A DNA stretch of 64,000 nucleotides from Thermaurantimonas sp046295455. GTDB lineage: Bacteria > Bacteroidota > Bacteroidia > Flavobacteriales > Schleiferiaceae. The translations under genes were made by a program, and so were the position numbers. Location: NCBI GenBank assembly GCA_046295455.1, contig JBKBNI010000001.1, positions 1-64,000 on the forward strand, read 5' to 3'. This document shows positions 1-9,518 of the stretch, one piece after another. The notes beneath the pieces are model-generated. The model was given only the letters and a program-made list of their open reading frames with translations. It ran no database searches and had not been told where the DNA came from. The number at the start of each line of letters is the position of its first letter. Positions within the stretch are counted from its first letter, which is position 1.

Positions 1-1165
1 AGCCAAGTCTCCAGACCTTAAGATGCACCTGGTAAGACGCAAGTTTGTATCCCACGAGCATCAGGATAGCAGCCAGACTTGCATTGGGGATAAAATTGAG
101 CAAATGTGGAATCATCAGCACACATAGCAGAAGTAAAATGCCGTGTACTACCGTTGCCCATTTTGACACAGCTCCGGCATTGATATTGGCAGCACTTCGC
201 ACAATGACCTGTGTCACCGGCAGTCCCCCAATCAGTCCGGAAAGGGTATTTCCGATCCCTTGTGCCACTAGTTCACGGTTAGGAGGTGTAGTACATCTTG
301 CCGGATCGAGTTTGTCCGTAGCCTCCACGCACAATAGAGTTTCAAGACTTGCAACAGCCGCAATGGTCAATGCCCACAAATAAACGGCAGGCCGGCTCCA
401 CACAGAAAAGTCGGGTGTACTGATGAATGTGCCCCATTCGAAGACTGAAGCCTCAGGCAATTGGACTAGCTGAGAAGAAGAAAGGAGAAACTGATCATCA
501 ATCCACGGAAGAATCACTCCCAAAACAGAAGCACATACTACAATCCAAAGGGCAGGAGGCAGATAAGAAAACAAGGGAATAGCCCTTACACGCCTGAGTT
601 CTGCACTCATTAGCAACGCTATGGAGATGAGAAAGATCAACAAAGCCCCGGCATGTACGTGATCAGATGCCACGGCGATTTCACTAAAAGTATCGCGGCC
701 ATCAGGCTGGTTGAAGTACTCATCCCCCATGTAATCTGCATCATATCCCAATGCATGCGGGATCTGTTTGAGTATGAGGATGATTCCAATGGCCGAAAGC
801 ATCCCTTTGATTACCGAGGAGGGAAAGTAGTATGCAATGATTCCCGCTTTCAGTATCCCCAGAAGGATCTGAATGATACCGGCTGCTACCAACGCCAGTA
901 AGAATGCCGAAAAACCACCTAACTCCTGAATACCGTGTAAGACCACGACGGTAAGTCCGGCTGCCGGACCACTGACACCCACTGCCGAGCCACTGATTAG
1001 TCCTACGACAATGCCTCCAATGACTCCGGCGATAATGCCTGACAGCGGGCTTACTTTACAGGCAAGAGCGATGCCAAGACACAAAGGTAGAGCCACCAGA
1101 AGCACAACGATCCCTGCCGGTACATCAGATTTCAAGTGGTCAGTAAAAGTGATCTTTCGAGACAT
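1..1165 (-). CDS. SulP family anion transporter, C-terminus outside the window
   Basis: The reading frame opens with ATG at 1165 (MSRKITFTDHLKSDVPAG) and stays open for 388 codons to the window edge, so the C-terminal part is missing. It is very hydrophobic, with repeated transmembrane segments. The segment VGVSGPAAGLTVVV and the early segment ALPLCLGIALACKVSPLSG are typical of SulP permeases, which move sulfate, bicarbonate or other anions across the inner membrane. The short N-terminus resembles the bicarbonate-type SulP proteins common in Bacteroidota. Whether a STAS domain follows cannot be seen. The substrate is inferred only at family level. No partner gene, such as a carbonic anhydrase, is visible on the side inside the window. 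Confidence 0.88.
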   Translation of the reverse strand, partial: MSRKITFTDHLKSDVPAGIVVLLVALPLCLGIALACKVSPLSGIIAGVIGGIVVGLISGSAVGVSGPAAGLTVVVLHGIQELGGFSAFLLALVAAGIIQILLGILKAGIIAYYFPSSVIKGMLSAIGIILILKQIPHALGYDADYMGDEYFNQPDGRDTFSEIAVASDHVHAGALLIFLISIALLMSAELRRVRAIPLFSYLPPALWIVVCASVLGVILPWIDDQFLLSSSQLVQLPEASVFEWGTFISTPDFSVWSRPAVYLWALTIAAVASLETLLCVEATDKLDPARCTTPPNRELVAQGIGNTLSGLIGGLPVTQVIVRSAANINAGAVSKWATVVHGILLLLCVLMIPHLLNFIPNASLAAILMLVGYKLASYQVHLKVWRLG

Positions 1166-1560
1166 TTAAATAACCTCTTCTTGCTGAATCTGCATAAATA
1201 CATACGTCCTCTTATCAATTTTTATGACTATTGACTTGGGAGGAAATATTTATAAATTAAGAAACAAAAAAACGTAGAAGTTTTTAGTATCATACTGATT
1301 TGATTCGATAATGGTGTGATATTACCAAAGAAAAAAAAGAGTATCAAGATTCCCATTGGCGATTTCGCCTTTGGCACAAAAACAGGTTTTTTTTGACCTT
1401 TTGGAAAAGATCTATTCGAAGAAAATAATATTTTAAAAACGCAACATTGGTTCGCCCAAATGAATTCTATCCGGCATCAACTCTTCTACATTGTCTGGTC
1501 ATGAACTTTGAATAAAGAACGTTTTATCTAACCAAATTTGTTGAAACCTCAAGCAAAAAA
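1166..1560. other. intergenic region upstream of the SulP gene
   Basis: About 400 AT-rich bases separate the SulP start from the terminator of the neighbouring T9SS cargo gene. I see no credible coding sequence; the longest open stretch beginning with ATG, near 1461, is 14 codons. No perfect TAnnTTTG element was found before the SulP gene. The region presumably holds its promoter and leader. Confidence 0.4.
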
Positions 1561-1561
1561 T

Positions 1562-1586
1562 AAAGCCGACTAAAAAAGTCGGCTTT
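1562..1586 (-). terminator. intrinsic terminator of the Omp28-like gene
   Basis: A 9-bp perfect stem (AAAGCCGAC pairing with GTCGGCTTT) has a 7-base loop. On the minus strand it is followed by TTTATTTTTT. It lies 11 bases after the stop of the gene ending at 1597. Confidence 0.85.
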
Positions 1587-1596
1587 TTATCAGAAG

Positions 1597-3624
1597 TTAT
1601 ATTTTTTGAAATTTCTTTCGGATGGTTTCTTTTCCGTCAGAAAACTCAAAAAGATATAGTCCCGAAGGCAAAGACGATACATCAATCTTAAGCAGTTCAT
1701 CAGAAGGAGCGGATCCACTGAGGACAGGTTGACCACTTATTGAAATGATTTGCCAGAGAAACGACTGGCCTTGAGACAATGCAGTGTGATCTATTGTAAG
1801 CTGGTCGCGGGTGGGATTTGGATAAAGTGTAATAGATGAAGCCGAATACTCACTGAGTCCGATGGTAGAATGGCTCGCCTGAGTACTTTGTAGAATTTGT
1901 TTCGTTGTCATATCCTGCAGCCATACTACCACCCTTAAGTTTTGAAAATTTTCAACGGTATGATTGGTTGCATGATTTACTGGCTGAGTGGCATTGGGTG
2001 GGAGTATGTAAGAACCATTGAACGTATAGGAAAAATTAAAGTTCTGAGTAGTACCTGCATTGAGATTTGTGATGACCTGCCCTGCAGATGTAGGAGTCAA
2101 AAACTTTTTAAAAACGTCATAAAAAATAGTCTCTCCGTTTGTTTTTACGTTTTGTGTAGTCTGGGTCTCTTTTATAGCAGCAATCAGCCGAATATTTCCG
2201 GAAATATTTGCAACGGGCGTTACTGAAATCTGAGCGTTTACAGTCTGACCGGACAGGCTACTGCTTGCCGTGATGTTTACAAATGATGGAACAGCCCTGA
2301 ATTGGTCAATAATGGCTTGGGTGGCTTGTCCGGCATGTTGATTCCACCCTCCATCTATTTGCATATTTGGTACGCTGTTGACTCCGTAAAAAGTGCGACG
2401 ATCTCCGGCCTCCGGTGTGTAATAGGGATCTCCCGTACCCGGCCAGCTCATCTGATATTTTAAAACCGTGAAATTTCCCGGAGGTTGCTGATTCATCAAG
2501 GAATGAAAGGAAGCATTCGCCGGTGCGCACGGAGGACAGGTAGATGATGAAAAAACCTCCATCAGCGGTCTTCTCTGTACAAGCGCCGGAACGACGTTAA
2601 TCACTTTAGTAATAGTGTCGTTGGAGTTATTTTGATCCGGCTGGCCATTGATAGCGCTTAACCACATCTTTACGGTGTAATTGGCTGAGCTTCCCGGATT
2701 CCACGGGGTAGGATGGTTAAATGTAGCAATGGACATCGAAGAGAAATTTAAATTGCTTAATGGGGCTGATACAATAGCACTTGAGTTGATTTGGTAGTTT
2801 ATAGTAGCGCTGGTGATGGTCGCAGAGCCAAAGTTTGCAAATGACGCACTTAATGTAAATGGCGCCTGTGTAAGGGCCATAATATCAGGGTTGATAATAG
2901 AGGCTCCGGCTGCATCAAGCTGGGGCTGTGTGCCTTGGATAAATGTGTAATATTCATTGTCGTCAGGCGCCGGATTGGTCGTAGCCTTGGAAGAGAGATT
3001 AGGTGAAGGTGCGACCATTACAGCAGTTGTACTATTGATTTGTATACCAAGGGAGAATTGAGAATTGGCGCACACATTTCGCTGATCGACAATGTGGATC
3101 CTATTGGTAGATTCCTCAAGTACAATACTCCAATACGTCCAGCAGTTGACCGTAGTATTGCTATAAGAAGAAAAAAATATCCAATGCTGCCTGTTTGGAG
3201 CCGTTCCAAATGTTTTCGTCACAATCTTGTCATTGGCTTCTAAAGAACTGATTCCTGTGATGCACACCGACTTGTCAGGCACCCCGGCATTAGGGAGTGA
3301 CAGCCGACCGTAGGCAGGCACAGAGATAGCAGATGTATCAAACGTGAGAATTCCCGAAGTACTAACCTTGTAGTGGGTTACGGCACTGCCGTTAAAATAA
3401 AAAGTAAATGGAATACTTCTGACGGAACTCCACTGAGGTGCCGATGGAGCATTGCCATCGTGTATGACCGTCCAGCCTGTAGTAAGACCACCACCAACCG
3501 GATATTCAAGATCGGTATTTAGATTCCCTGGATTCCCTTTACTCAGACTTATGATGTAGTAATATTGGGCAGGCAGAGCGGATGCTATCGCGAACATCAG
3601 GGCTGTTATGTAAAACTTTACCAT
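1597..3624 (-). CDS. Omp28-related, thioredoxin-like secreted protein with T9SS type A sorting domain
   Basis: A 675-residue exported protein. Residues 1-19 form a signal peptide (MVKFYITALMFAIASALPAQ). Around residues 350-360 the motif EVFSSSTCPPCAPAN is a thioredoxin-like CxxC site of the kind found in Omp28-related proteins. The last 80 residues form a T9SS C-terminal sorting domain, with YPNPTRDQLTI followed by LPSGLYLFEFSDGKETIRKKF. The protein is therefore expected to cross the outer membrane through the T9SS and be released or anchored at the surface. Its substrate is unknown; a disulfide or redox role is inferred from CxxC only. It is a single-gene unit with its own -7 element at 3644-3651 and a terminator at 1562-1586. 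Confidence 0.85.
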   Translation of the reverse strand: MVKFYITALMFAIASALPAQYYYIISLSKGNPGNLNTDLEYPVGGGLTTGWTVIHDGNAPSAPQWSSVRSIPFTFYFNGSAVTHYKVSTSGILTFDTSAISVPAYGRLSLPNAGVPDKSVCITGISSLEANDKIVTKTFGTAPNRQHWIFFSSYSNTTVNCWTYWSIVLEESTNRIHIVDQRNVCANSQFSLGIQINSTTAVMVAPSPNLSSKATTNPAPDDNEYYTFIQGTQPQLDAAGASIINPDIMALTQAPFTLSASFANFGSATITSATINYQINSSAIVSAPLSNLNFSSMSIATFNHPTPWNPGSSANYTVKMWLSAINGQPDQNNSNDTITKVINVVPALVQRRPLMEVFSSSTCPPCAPANASFHSLMNQQPPGNFTVLKYQMSWPGTGDPYYTPEAGDRRTFYGVNSVPNMQIDGGWNQHAGQATQAIIDQFRAVPSFVNITASSSLSGQTVNAQISVTPVANISGNIRLIAAIKETQTTQNVKTNGETIFYDVFKKFLTPTSAGQVITNLNAGTTQNFNFSYTFNGSYILPPNATQPVNHATNHTVENFQNLRVVVWLQDMTTKQILQSTQASHSTIGLSEYSASSITLYPNPTRDQLTIDHTALSQGQSFLWQIISISGQPVLSGSAPSDELLKIDVSSLPSGLYLFEFSDGKETIRKKFQKI

Positions 3625-3643
3625 ACAATTTTATTTTTTCGAA

Positions 3644-3651
3644 CAAAGCTA
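3644..3651 (-). promoter_or_regulatory. Bacteroidota -7 promoter element
   Basis: On the minus strand this reads TAGCTTTG, an exact match to TAnnTTTG, about 20 bases before the ATG at 3624. No convincing -33 TTG was seen at the right distance. Confidence 0.5.
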
Positions 3652-3689
3652 AACATCTGTCAATGAATTAAAAAATAATTAACAAAAAA

Positions 3690-3705
3690 ACCGGCTTAAG
3701 CCGGT
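3690..3705 (-). terminator. intrinsic terminator of the arginine decarboxylase gene
   Basis: ACCGGCTTAAGCCGGT is a perfect palindrome. On the minus strand it is followed by a run of seven T. It lies 24 bases past the stop at 3729. Confidence 0.8.
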
Positions 3706-3728
3706 CAAAAAGTTAGAGCCATAATCGA

Positions 3729-5123
3729 CTACATATATCCGAGAATTTTCATCATGCTTTTGTAACTCTGCTCCTTAGCAAAGAGTCTTGTCCGTATTTC
3801 GCCGTCCTCATCCAGGTCAATCACTACGTGCTTTGGAGCAGGTAAAAGACAGTGTTGAATTCCGCCATAGCCTGCAATACTGTCCTGATATGCTCCAGTG
3901 TGAAAAAATCCTATGTACTGAGGTCTGTCATCTTTGTATTTTGGGAGATAAATGGCGTTGGCATGTTGTTCAGAGTTGTAATAGTCATCGCTATCGCAGG
4001 TAAGCCCACCCAATAAAACCCTTTCATATTCTTCAAACCAATTATTGACCGCCAACAACACAAACCGCTTGTTTATAGCCCATGCATCCGGAAGTGTGGT
4101 CATAAAGGAGCCATCGATCATATTCCATGCTTCACGGTCGTTTTGCTTTTTCTGACCCATAATTGAGAAAAGTGTAGCTCCACTTTCGCCTACAGTAAAA
4201 GAACCAAACTCTGTAAATATATGTGGCTCACGTACTCCGGCCGAATTGCAAGCAAGTTTTATCTGAGCGATGATCTCCTCCGCCATATACGCATAGTCAT
4301 AGCTAAAGTTCAGGGAGTTTTTAATCGGAAATCCTCCACCTATATTTAAAGAATCAAGTGTGTCGCAGTGTTTTTTGAGTTCTATGTAAACATTTACGCA
4401 CTTGAGTAGCTCACTCCAATAATAGGCATTATCATTGATACCTGTGTTGATAAAGAAGTGAAGCATTTTCAGCTCAAATTTAGGATTATCCTTGATTTTT
4501 TCGAGGTAAAAAGGTACAATGTCTTTGTATCCGATCCCTAATCTGCTGGTGTAAAATTCAAATTTTGGTTCTTCCTCAGCTGCGATTCGGATACCAATTT
4601 TACATGGAATCTCCAGAAGTTCGTCCAACTGATCTACTTCTTTCATGTTATCAAATACCGGAATGGTATTTTCAAAACCTTCGTTTATGAGACGAGCAAT
4701 GTTTTCAATGTAGATATCTTTCTTAAATCCATTACAAACGATGTACGTCTCTTTGGTCACCTTACCTTCTTCAAAGAGTGCGTCAATAATGTTGATATCA
4801 AATGCAGAAGAAGTTTCTAGATGTACGTCATTTTTTAGCACTTCGTCCAGCACAAAAGAGAAGTGACTGCTCTTGGTACAATAGCAGAAATTGTACTTGC
4901 CTTTGTAATCAACTTTGGCCATAGCCACGTTAAAGAGCATTTTAGCTTTCTGAATCTGTTGAGATATTTTAGGTAAGTAGGATACCTTTAGAGGAGTTCC
5001 ATACTGTTTGATAATATCCATGAGGTTTATATTATGCCACAGGAGTGAGTCCCCCTCAAGTTTAAATTCATCTTGTGGCCAATCAAAAGTCTGCTCAATC
5101 AGATCAATATATTTGTTTTTCAT
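3729..5123 (-). CDS. speA: arginine decarboxylase, alanine-racemase fold (fold III PLP enzyme)
   Basis: A 464-residue fold-III PLP decarboxylase of the short type that Bacteroidota use as biosynthetic arginine decarboxylase. It would convert arginine to agmatine as the first step to putrescine and spermidine. The likely PLP lysine lies in FCYCTKSSHFS near residue 82, the phosphate-binding glycines in LNIGGGFPIKNS, and the catalytic C-terminal cysteine motif in GLTCDSDDYY. I place the start at ATG 5123 (MKNKYIDLIEQTF). A longer frame would begin with TTG at 5147, but a -7 element at 5145-5152 overlaps that codon, so the longer form would not be transcribed. Substrate specificity (arginine versus diaminopimelate or ornithine) is inferred from family resemblance. 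Confidence 0.85.
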   Translation of the reverse strand: MKNKYIDLIEQTFDWPQDEFKLEGDSLLWHNINLMDIIKQYGTPLKVSYLPKISQQIQKAKMLFNVAMAKVDYKGKYNFCYCTKSSHFSFVLDEVLKNDVHLETSSAFDINIIDALFEEGKVTKETYIVCNGFKKDIYIENIARLINEGFENTIPVFDNMKEVDQLDELLEIPCKIGIRIAAEEEPKFEFYTSRLGIGYKDIVPFYLEKIKDNPKFELKMLHFFINTGINDNAYYWSELLKCVNVYIELKKHCDTLDSLNIGGGFPIKNSLNFSYDYAYMAEEIIAQIKLACNSAGVREPHIFTEFGSFTVGESGATLFSIMGQKKQNDREAWNMIDGSFMTTLPDAWAINKRFVLLAVNNWFEEYERVLLGGLTCDSDDYYNSEQHANAIYLPKYKDDRPQYIGFFHTGAYQDSIAGYGGIQHCLLPAPKHVVIDLDEDGEIRTRLFAKEQSYKSMMKILGYM

Positions 5124-5144
5124 CGTGCTCACTTTAATTGACGA

Positions 5145-5152
5145 CAAAAGTA
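5145..5152 (-). promoter_or_regulatory. Bacteroidota -7 promoter element for speA
   Basis: The minus strand reads TACTTTTG. It predicts a transcript starting near 5138, giving a leader of about 15 bases to the ATG at 5123. Confidence 0.55.
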
Positions 5153-5351
5153 ATTTTAATACACCTACATTTAGTGTTAAATTTTAATTTATCACAGTTG
5201 GATTAATTAATTTGGGACAATCCAAGTAAGTTAGATCTTTTAATCATAGTCTTTAATCTTATATTATCTTATCAATGTTCGTTCAAATTTGAATAATAAA
5301 ATGTCAAAGTATTTTCTCCTTACAAGAAACTGTCCATTATTGGATAAAAAA

Positions 5352-5380
5352 AGCCCGGTTATGTTTTCACATACCGGGTT
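5352..5380 (-). terminator. intrinsic terminator of the glmS operon
   Basis: On the minus strand AACCCGGTATGTG pairs, with a small bulge, with the following CATAACCGGGCT around a short loop. A TTTTTTT run follows. It lies 26 bases after the glmS stop. Confidence 0.8.
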
Positions 5381-5405
5381 AAATAATTCGTTGGAGTGTT
5401 TGAAA

Positions 5406-7250
5406 TTATTCTACCGTAACAGACTTAGCTAGATTTCTGGGTTGATCTACATTACAGCCGCGCATCAATGCAATGTGGTAGGACAGAAGTTGAAGTGGTA
5501 CAGTATTTATAATTGGTGAGAATATATTTTCAGTCTCAGGCACTTCGATCTTGTGATCTGCGATGGAAGCGATGTCTGTATCATCGTGATTTACGATGGC
5601 CAGGATTCTTCCTTTGCGGGCTTTTACTTCCTGTACATTTGAGAAGATTTTGTCGTATTGATCATTTTTTGGGGCGATCACAATTACAGGCATATTTTCA
5701 TCTATAAGTGCAATCGGGCCGTGTTTCATCTCGGCTGCAGGATACCCTTCTGCATGGATATAGGATATTTCTTTGAGTTTAAGTGCCCCTTCCAGTGCTA
5801 CCGGAAAGTTGTACCCTCTACCTAAGTAGAGAGCATTGTTTGAATCTTTGTAAATATCCGCAAGGTATTTTGTGATTGGATCACATTTGAGTGTTTCTTC
5901 CACTTTATCCGGAATAGTATTGAGCTCTAATATTAGCCTCATGTATCTGGATTCACTTAGAGTACCTTTGATATATCCAAGCTTAAGCGCAAGAAGGGTA
6001 AGTACAGTAATCTGGGCCGTAAAAGCCTTTGTGGAGGCTACGCCTATTTCGGGGCCGGCATGGGTATATGCTCCCGAATGGGTTTCGCGTGCGATGGATG
6101 ACCCCACCACGTTACATATCCCAAAGATGGTTGCCCCCATGGATTTGGCCAGCTTTACAGCCGCAAGGGTATCTGCTGTTTCACCGCTCTGACTGATCGC
6201 AATGACTACATCCTTTTCAGTGATGATTGGATTTCTATATCTGAATTCGGATGCGTATTCAACTTCTACGGGAGTCCGAACCAGATCCTCGATCATATAT
6301 TCGCCTACGAGTCCCGCATGCCATGAGGTACCACAGCCAACTATTATAAATCTGTTGGCGTTAAGAAACTTTTCTTTGTATTCATCTATACCTCTCATAT
6401 TTATCAGCCCTTGCTCCGGCAGAAGACGTCCCCGGAGGGTATCGCGAATGGATCTTGGCTGTTCATAGATTTCCTTGAGCATAAAGTGTTCAAACCCTCC
6501 TTTTTCAATCTGCTCGATATCCATTTGAAGTTGCTGGATATAGGGATTGATAGACAGATTGGTAGTAATTTCACGGATTATCAGCGGACTACCTTTTTTG
6601 ACAACTGCCATTTCCCCATCCTGCAGATAGACTACCTTCTTGGTATATTCCAAAAAGGGGGTAGCGTCACTGGCAATAAAGTATTCATCGGGGGCAAGGC
6701 CAATTACAATAGGGCTGCCCATTTTTGCCACGATGATTTCATTTGGATTTCTTCGATCGAAAACACAGATGGCATAAGCGCCAATGACCTGGTTGAGCGC
6801 TTGTCTCACGGCCATTTCCAAACTGGAGTCTTCTGCTTTTTGTATATCTTCGATCAGATTTACAAGGACTTCTGTATCTGTGTCGCTATTGAATTTAAAA
6901 CCTCTTGCTAACAAGGCTTCTTTGATGGAGTGGAAATTTTCAATTATCCCATTGTGGATCAAAAACAAATTTCCGGACATTGACTTATGGGGGTGCGAAT
7001 TTCGATCGCTTGGTTCACCGTGAGTAGCCCAACGGGTATGCGCGATCCCCATATGTCCGTCATGAGGGGATGCGTCTGAGATACTTTCTAGATCGGAAAC
7101 TTTTCCTTTTTTCTTGTAATAATGTATATTTTTTCCATCATGGATGGCTACACCTGCAGAATCATACCCTCTGTATTCAAGCCTTTTCAAACCTTTAATC
7201 AGAATTGGATATGCATCACGATAGCCTAAATAACCAACGATTCCACACAT
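5406..7250 (-). CDS. glmS: glutamine--fructose-6-phosphate aminotransferase (isomerizing)
   Basis: 614 residues, full length for GlmS. It makes glucosamine-6-phosphate from fructose-6-phosphate and glutamine, the entry step to UDP-GlcNAc for peptidoglycan and LPS. The N-terminal nucleophile Cys2 is present (MCGIVGYLGYRDAYPIL), followed by the class II glutamine amidotransferase domain (RLEYRGYDSAG, TRWATHGEPSDRNSHPH). Two SIS domains follow (GCGTSWHAG, ISQSGETADT; GRGYNFPVALEGALKLKE, EMKHGPIALI), and the protein ends SVTVE as is typical. It lies 6 bases downstream of the DUF4270 gene and forms an operon with it and the GT5-domain gene. No glmS ribozyme-like leader is expected, because the gene is internal to an operon. 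Confidence 0.97.
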   Translation of the reverse strand: MCGIVGYLGYRDAYPILIKGLKRLEYRGYDSAGVAIHDGKNIHYYKKKGKVSDLESISDASPHDGHMGIAHTRWATHGEPSDRNSHPHKSMSGNLFLIHNGIIENFHSIKEALLARGFKFNSDTDTEVLVNLIEDIQKAEDSSLEMAVRQALNQVIGAYAICVFDRRNPNEIIVAKMGSPIVIGLAPDEYFIASDATPFLEYTKKVVYLQDGEMAVVKKGSPLIIREITTNLSINPYIQQLQMDIEQIEKGGFEHFMLKEIYEQPRSIRDTLRGRLLPEQGLINMRGIDEYKEKFLNANRFIIVGCGTSWHAGLVGEYMIEDLVRTPVEVEYASEFRYRNPIITEKDVVIAISQSGETADTLAAVKLAKSMGATIFGICNVVGSSIARETHSGAYTHAGPEIGVASTKAFTAQITVLTLLALKLGYIKGTLSESRYMRLILELNTIPDKVEETLKCDPITKYLADIYKDSNNALYLGRGYNFPVALEGALKLKEISYIHAEGYPAAEMKHGPIALIDENMPVIVIAPKNDQYDKIFSNVQEVKARKGRILAIVNHDDTDIASIADHKIEVPETENIFSPIINTVPLQLLSYHIALMRGCNVDQPRNLAKSVTVE

Positions 7251-7256
7251 AAAATT

Positions 7257-8573
7257 TCAAAATTTTGTATAAAAAACTCTTATCTGAGGTTTCAGATCCT
7301 GACTCGCACTACCCGCAAGCGCTGTGCGATTGGCAGTAGAGATTCCATTTTGCGCTTTGATTGCTAATTTCAGGTCAGACATATTGTTCAGAAGTGCCTC
7401 AGATGCTTGTCGTGTCAAAGTAATTGAATAAGAAGCATATCTGAATCGTCCTCTTGTTAAAAGCCCCGAAAATTCTGATGAAGAAATCATTTCGTCTTTT
7501 ATAACCTTTTGTTTACCATCCTCACTCAACACAAGTGTTGAAATCCGAGTTGGTGATATGTGATTTGCTTCGATGCCCGGATGTATCGGCAGGAGAATTT
7601 CAAATTTATTGATTACGATATCGGGCTGTTTAAGTTTCCCGAAATCTGTAATTTTAAAAATGGTAAATGGGCCATTCATTGCAGCTACGTAGGTTACGGC
7701 CTCTCCATTAATGGTATCTTGTGATAAATGAATGTTGCTTCCACTGTAATCATTAGTAAATAGATTTACAACGGCATTGATAGGCAGAGGCGAATTATCT
7801 CCTTGCAATCTGAATGTCCTGAAGACAGAAGAAGTATCGCTGTCTCTGAAGTAGAGCCGGATCGCTGTAGCCGTCATAAACGGGTTGAAATACAAAATTG
7901 CATTACCCGTAATTGCTTCGACATATATACCTTTGAAATAGTCCATAAAGGCATCCTGGTTGATAAAATCTGATGGATTGGTCCTTGAACCATCGACGAT
8001 GAATGATTTGAAAAAATCCCTGTCTAGCTTAATTATGAGCAGAGGACTAATGGTATCTGCCCCTCGAGGAACTCGCGTGTTGGGTCTTGGGTTGACGGTA
8101 GCTTCTCCAAGGAGTTGGCCTCTGTTAAATTCATGATTTGAATAGTAGGTAGAGTCGTAATACAATCTGTCTTCAAGTTTAAACACCCGGATATGCATGG
8201 GCTGATTGGTGTCGCCATAGTGCCCCACGTAGCGCAGAGTCAATTCTACAGAATCGAGCAGTGTACCCTCAGGAAACACTGGATTTATCTGCTCGAGCAG
8301 GAAATTAGTAGCAAATGCGCTTTTTGAGATGCCAAACTCCTGACTTTGAAGTTTACCAAGCAGCAATCTGCCCGTAAGCGATGTCGGGATGGAGTCATCA
8401 AAACCTGTATAGGTCACAAAACTCAGAGAGTCTGTAAATAAAAAATCTGATTTTTGATCGCTGATTTGCTCCAATCCTAAAGAGCCCAAATCTTTTTCAC
8501 AGTTTAAAAACAAAAAAGGACACATTGCAAGCAGTGTCCTTCCAAGGAGGTGAAAGCTTCTGATTTTCTTCAT
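7257..8573 (-). CDS. DUF4270 family lipoprotein
   Basis: 438 residues with a lipoprotein signal peptide: MKKIRS followed by a hydrophobic stretch and lipobox FLNC near residue 25. The acidic LGSLG tail after the cysteine resembles a Bacteroidota surface-lipoprotein export signal. The body matches DUF4270 as I know the family: SVELTLRYVGHYGDTNQPMHIRVFKL and a beta-rich DNA/pilus-adhesin-like fold. The position between a glycogen-synthase-like gene and glmS is conserved in the phylum. Function is unknown. The start is ATG 8573, sharing one base with the upstream stop (TGATG); a TTG three bases earlier is possible but unnecessary. Confidence 0.8.
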   Translation of the reverse strand: MKKIRSFHLLGRTLLAMCPFLFLNCEKDLGSLGLEQISDQKSDFLFTDSLSFVTYTGFDDSIPTSLTGRLLLGKLQSQEFGISKSAFATNFLLEQINPVFPEGTLLDSVELTLRYVGHYGDTNQPMHIRVFKLEDRLYYDSTYYSNHEFNRGQLLGEATVNPRPNTRVPRGADTISPLLIIKLDRDFFKSFIVDGSRTNPSDFINQDAFMDYFKGIYVEAITGNAILYFNPFMTATAIRLYFRDSDTSSVFRTFRLQGDNSPLPINAVVNLFTNDYSGSNIHLSQDTINGEAVTYVAAMNGPFTIFKITDFGKLKQPDIVINKFEILLPIHPGIEANHISPTRISTLVLSEDGKQKVIKDEMISSSEFSGLLTRGRFRYASYSITLTRQASEALLNNMSDLKLAIKAQNGISTANRTALAGSASQDLKPQIRVFYTKF

Positions 8574-9400
8574 CAACTCTCTACGCTTTCAAAGTTGTGT
8601 ATTTGATTGTAATGTTCTTTAAAAAACGAATCGCATTCGGTTAAATTGTACAATTCAAACACAGCGGCATCTGGGTTGATTAAGCTCTTAAGTTCACCCT
8701 CAGGCGGGGGTGGATTCAAATAGGTATAGGTATCACAATAAGGCGCTGCTAGTGCATAAAATTTCTCTACATCAATAACTTCATCACCAAGTGAATCTCC
8801 TGATAGTCCATCAAATGCGAGAATTTCATTGAGTTGATTCGGACTTCTCAATATTTGCTGATACGGAAATGTATATCTCGTATATATGATTTTGCTGTCG
8901 GAGAAAAGAGGATCGTTGTTGTAATATTTTTTGATGTAAAGAGGTATAAGAGCAGGAAGCCACCCTGAAATATGAATAATATCCGGCGACCATGACAGTT
9001 TTTTTACTGTTTCCAGCACTCCCTTGCTGAAAAACACAAAGCGTTCGTCATTGTCTTCAAAGGGTTGGCCCTCATCGTTAAAAAAAGTATTTTTTCTTCT
9101 GAAAAACTCGTCATTATCGATGAAGTACACTTGCATACGGGCATGCGGAACACTTGCTACTTTTATGATAAGTGGCATGTCCATATCATTCACCACGATG
9201 TTTATCCCGCTTAAGCGAATGACCTCGTGAAGCTGATGCTTTCGTTCGTTGATTACACCAAAACGCGGCATAAAAACGCGCACTTCATTGCCCGCCTCTA
9301 CCATTTTTTTTGGCAGATCAAGCGAAAGTTTTGAAAGGGGGTTTTCAGGTAAAAATGGGGTAATTTCTTGTGAAATGTACAAGATGCGTTTTTTACTCAT
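8573..9400 (-). CDS. glycogen/starch synthase catalytic-domain protein (GT5 N-terminal half only)
   Basis: 275 residues similar to the N-terminal Rossmann half of GT5 glycogen synthases: RILYISQEITPFLPENPLSK, GNEVRVFMPRFGVINER, and the WSPDIIHISGWLPALIPLYI segment that matches the HxHDW region of GlgA. A canonical GlgA is about 470 residues and needs a C-terminal GT1-like half, which binds most of the ADP-glucose. That half is absent here and the frame ends naturally at a coupled TGATG junction with the next gene. It therefore may not make glycogen; a sensing or precursor-related role beside glmS is possible. It is the first gene of the operon, with a -7 element at 9450-9457. Confidence 0.75.
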   Translation of the reverse strand: MSKKRILYISQEITPFLPENPLSKLSLDLPKKMVEAGNEVRVFMPRFGVINERKHQLHEVIRLSGINIVVNDMDMPLIIKVASVPHARMQVYFIDNDEFFRRKNTFFNDEGQPFEDNDERFVFFSKGVLETVKKLSWSPDIIHISGWLPALIPLYIKKYYNNDPLFSDSKIIYTRYTFPYQQILRSPNQLNEILAFDGLSGDSLGDEVIDVEKFYALAAPYCDTYTYLNPPPPEGELKSLINPDAAVFELYNLTECDSFFKEHYNQIHNFESVES

Positions 9401-9449
9401 ACAAAGTACATTGGATGATTAAAGGGAAAATAATTGAAACATAGACGTG

Positions 9450-9457
9450 CAAAGGTA
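9450..9457 (-). promoter_or_regulatory. Bacteroidota -7 promoter element for the GT5-DUF4270-glmS operon
   Basis: The minus strand reads TACCTTTG, 50 bases before the ATG at 9400. It lies in the divergent region shared with panC. Confidence 0.5.
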
Positions 9458-9518
9458 CAAATTTTACATCATATAAAAAAATGAACCCTTATTTTGCCGG
9501 GTATTTCATTTTGCTTAG

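Noticed and set aside
45..901. Plus-strand open frames of 112 and 82 codons at the left edge.
   Set aside because: They lie opposite the SulP frame, whose hydrophobic pattern and family signatures are clear.
6202..6911. Overlapping plus-strand open frames of 88 and 166 codons.
   Set aside because: Shadows of glmS; they encode no recognisable motif and have no start context.
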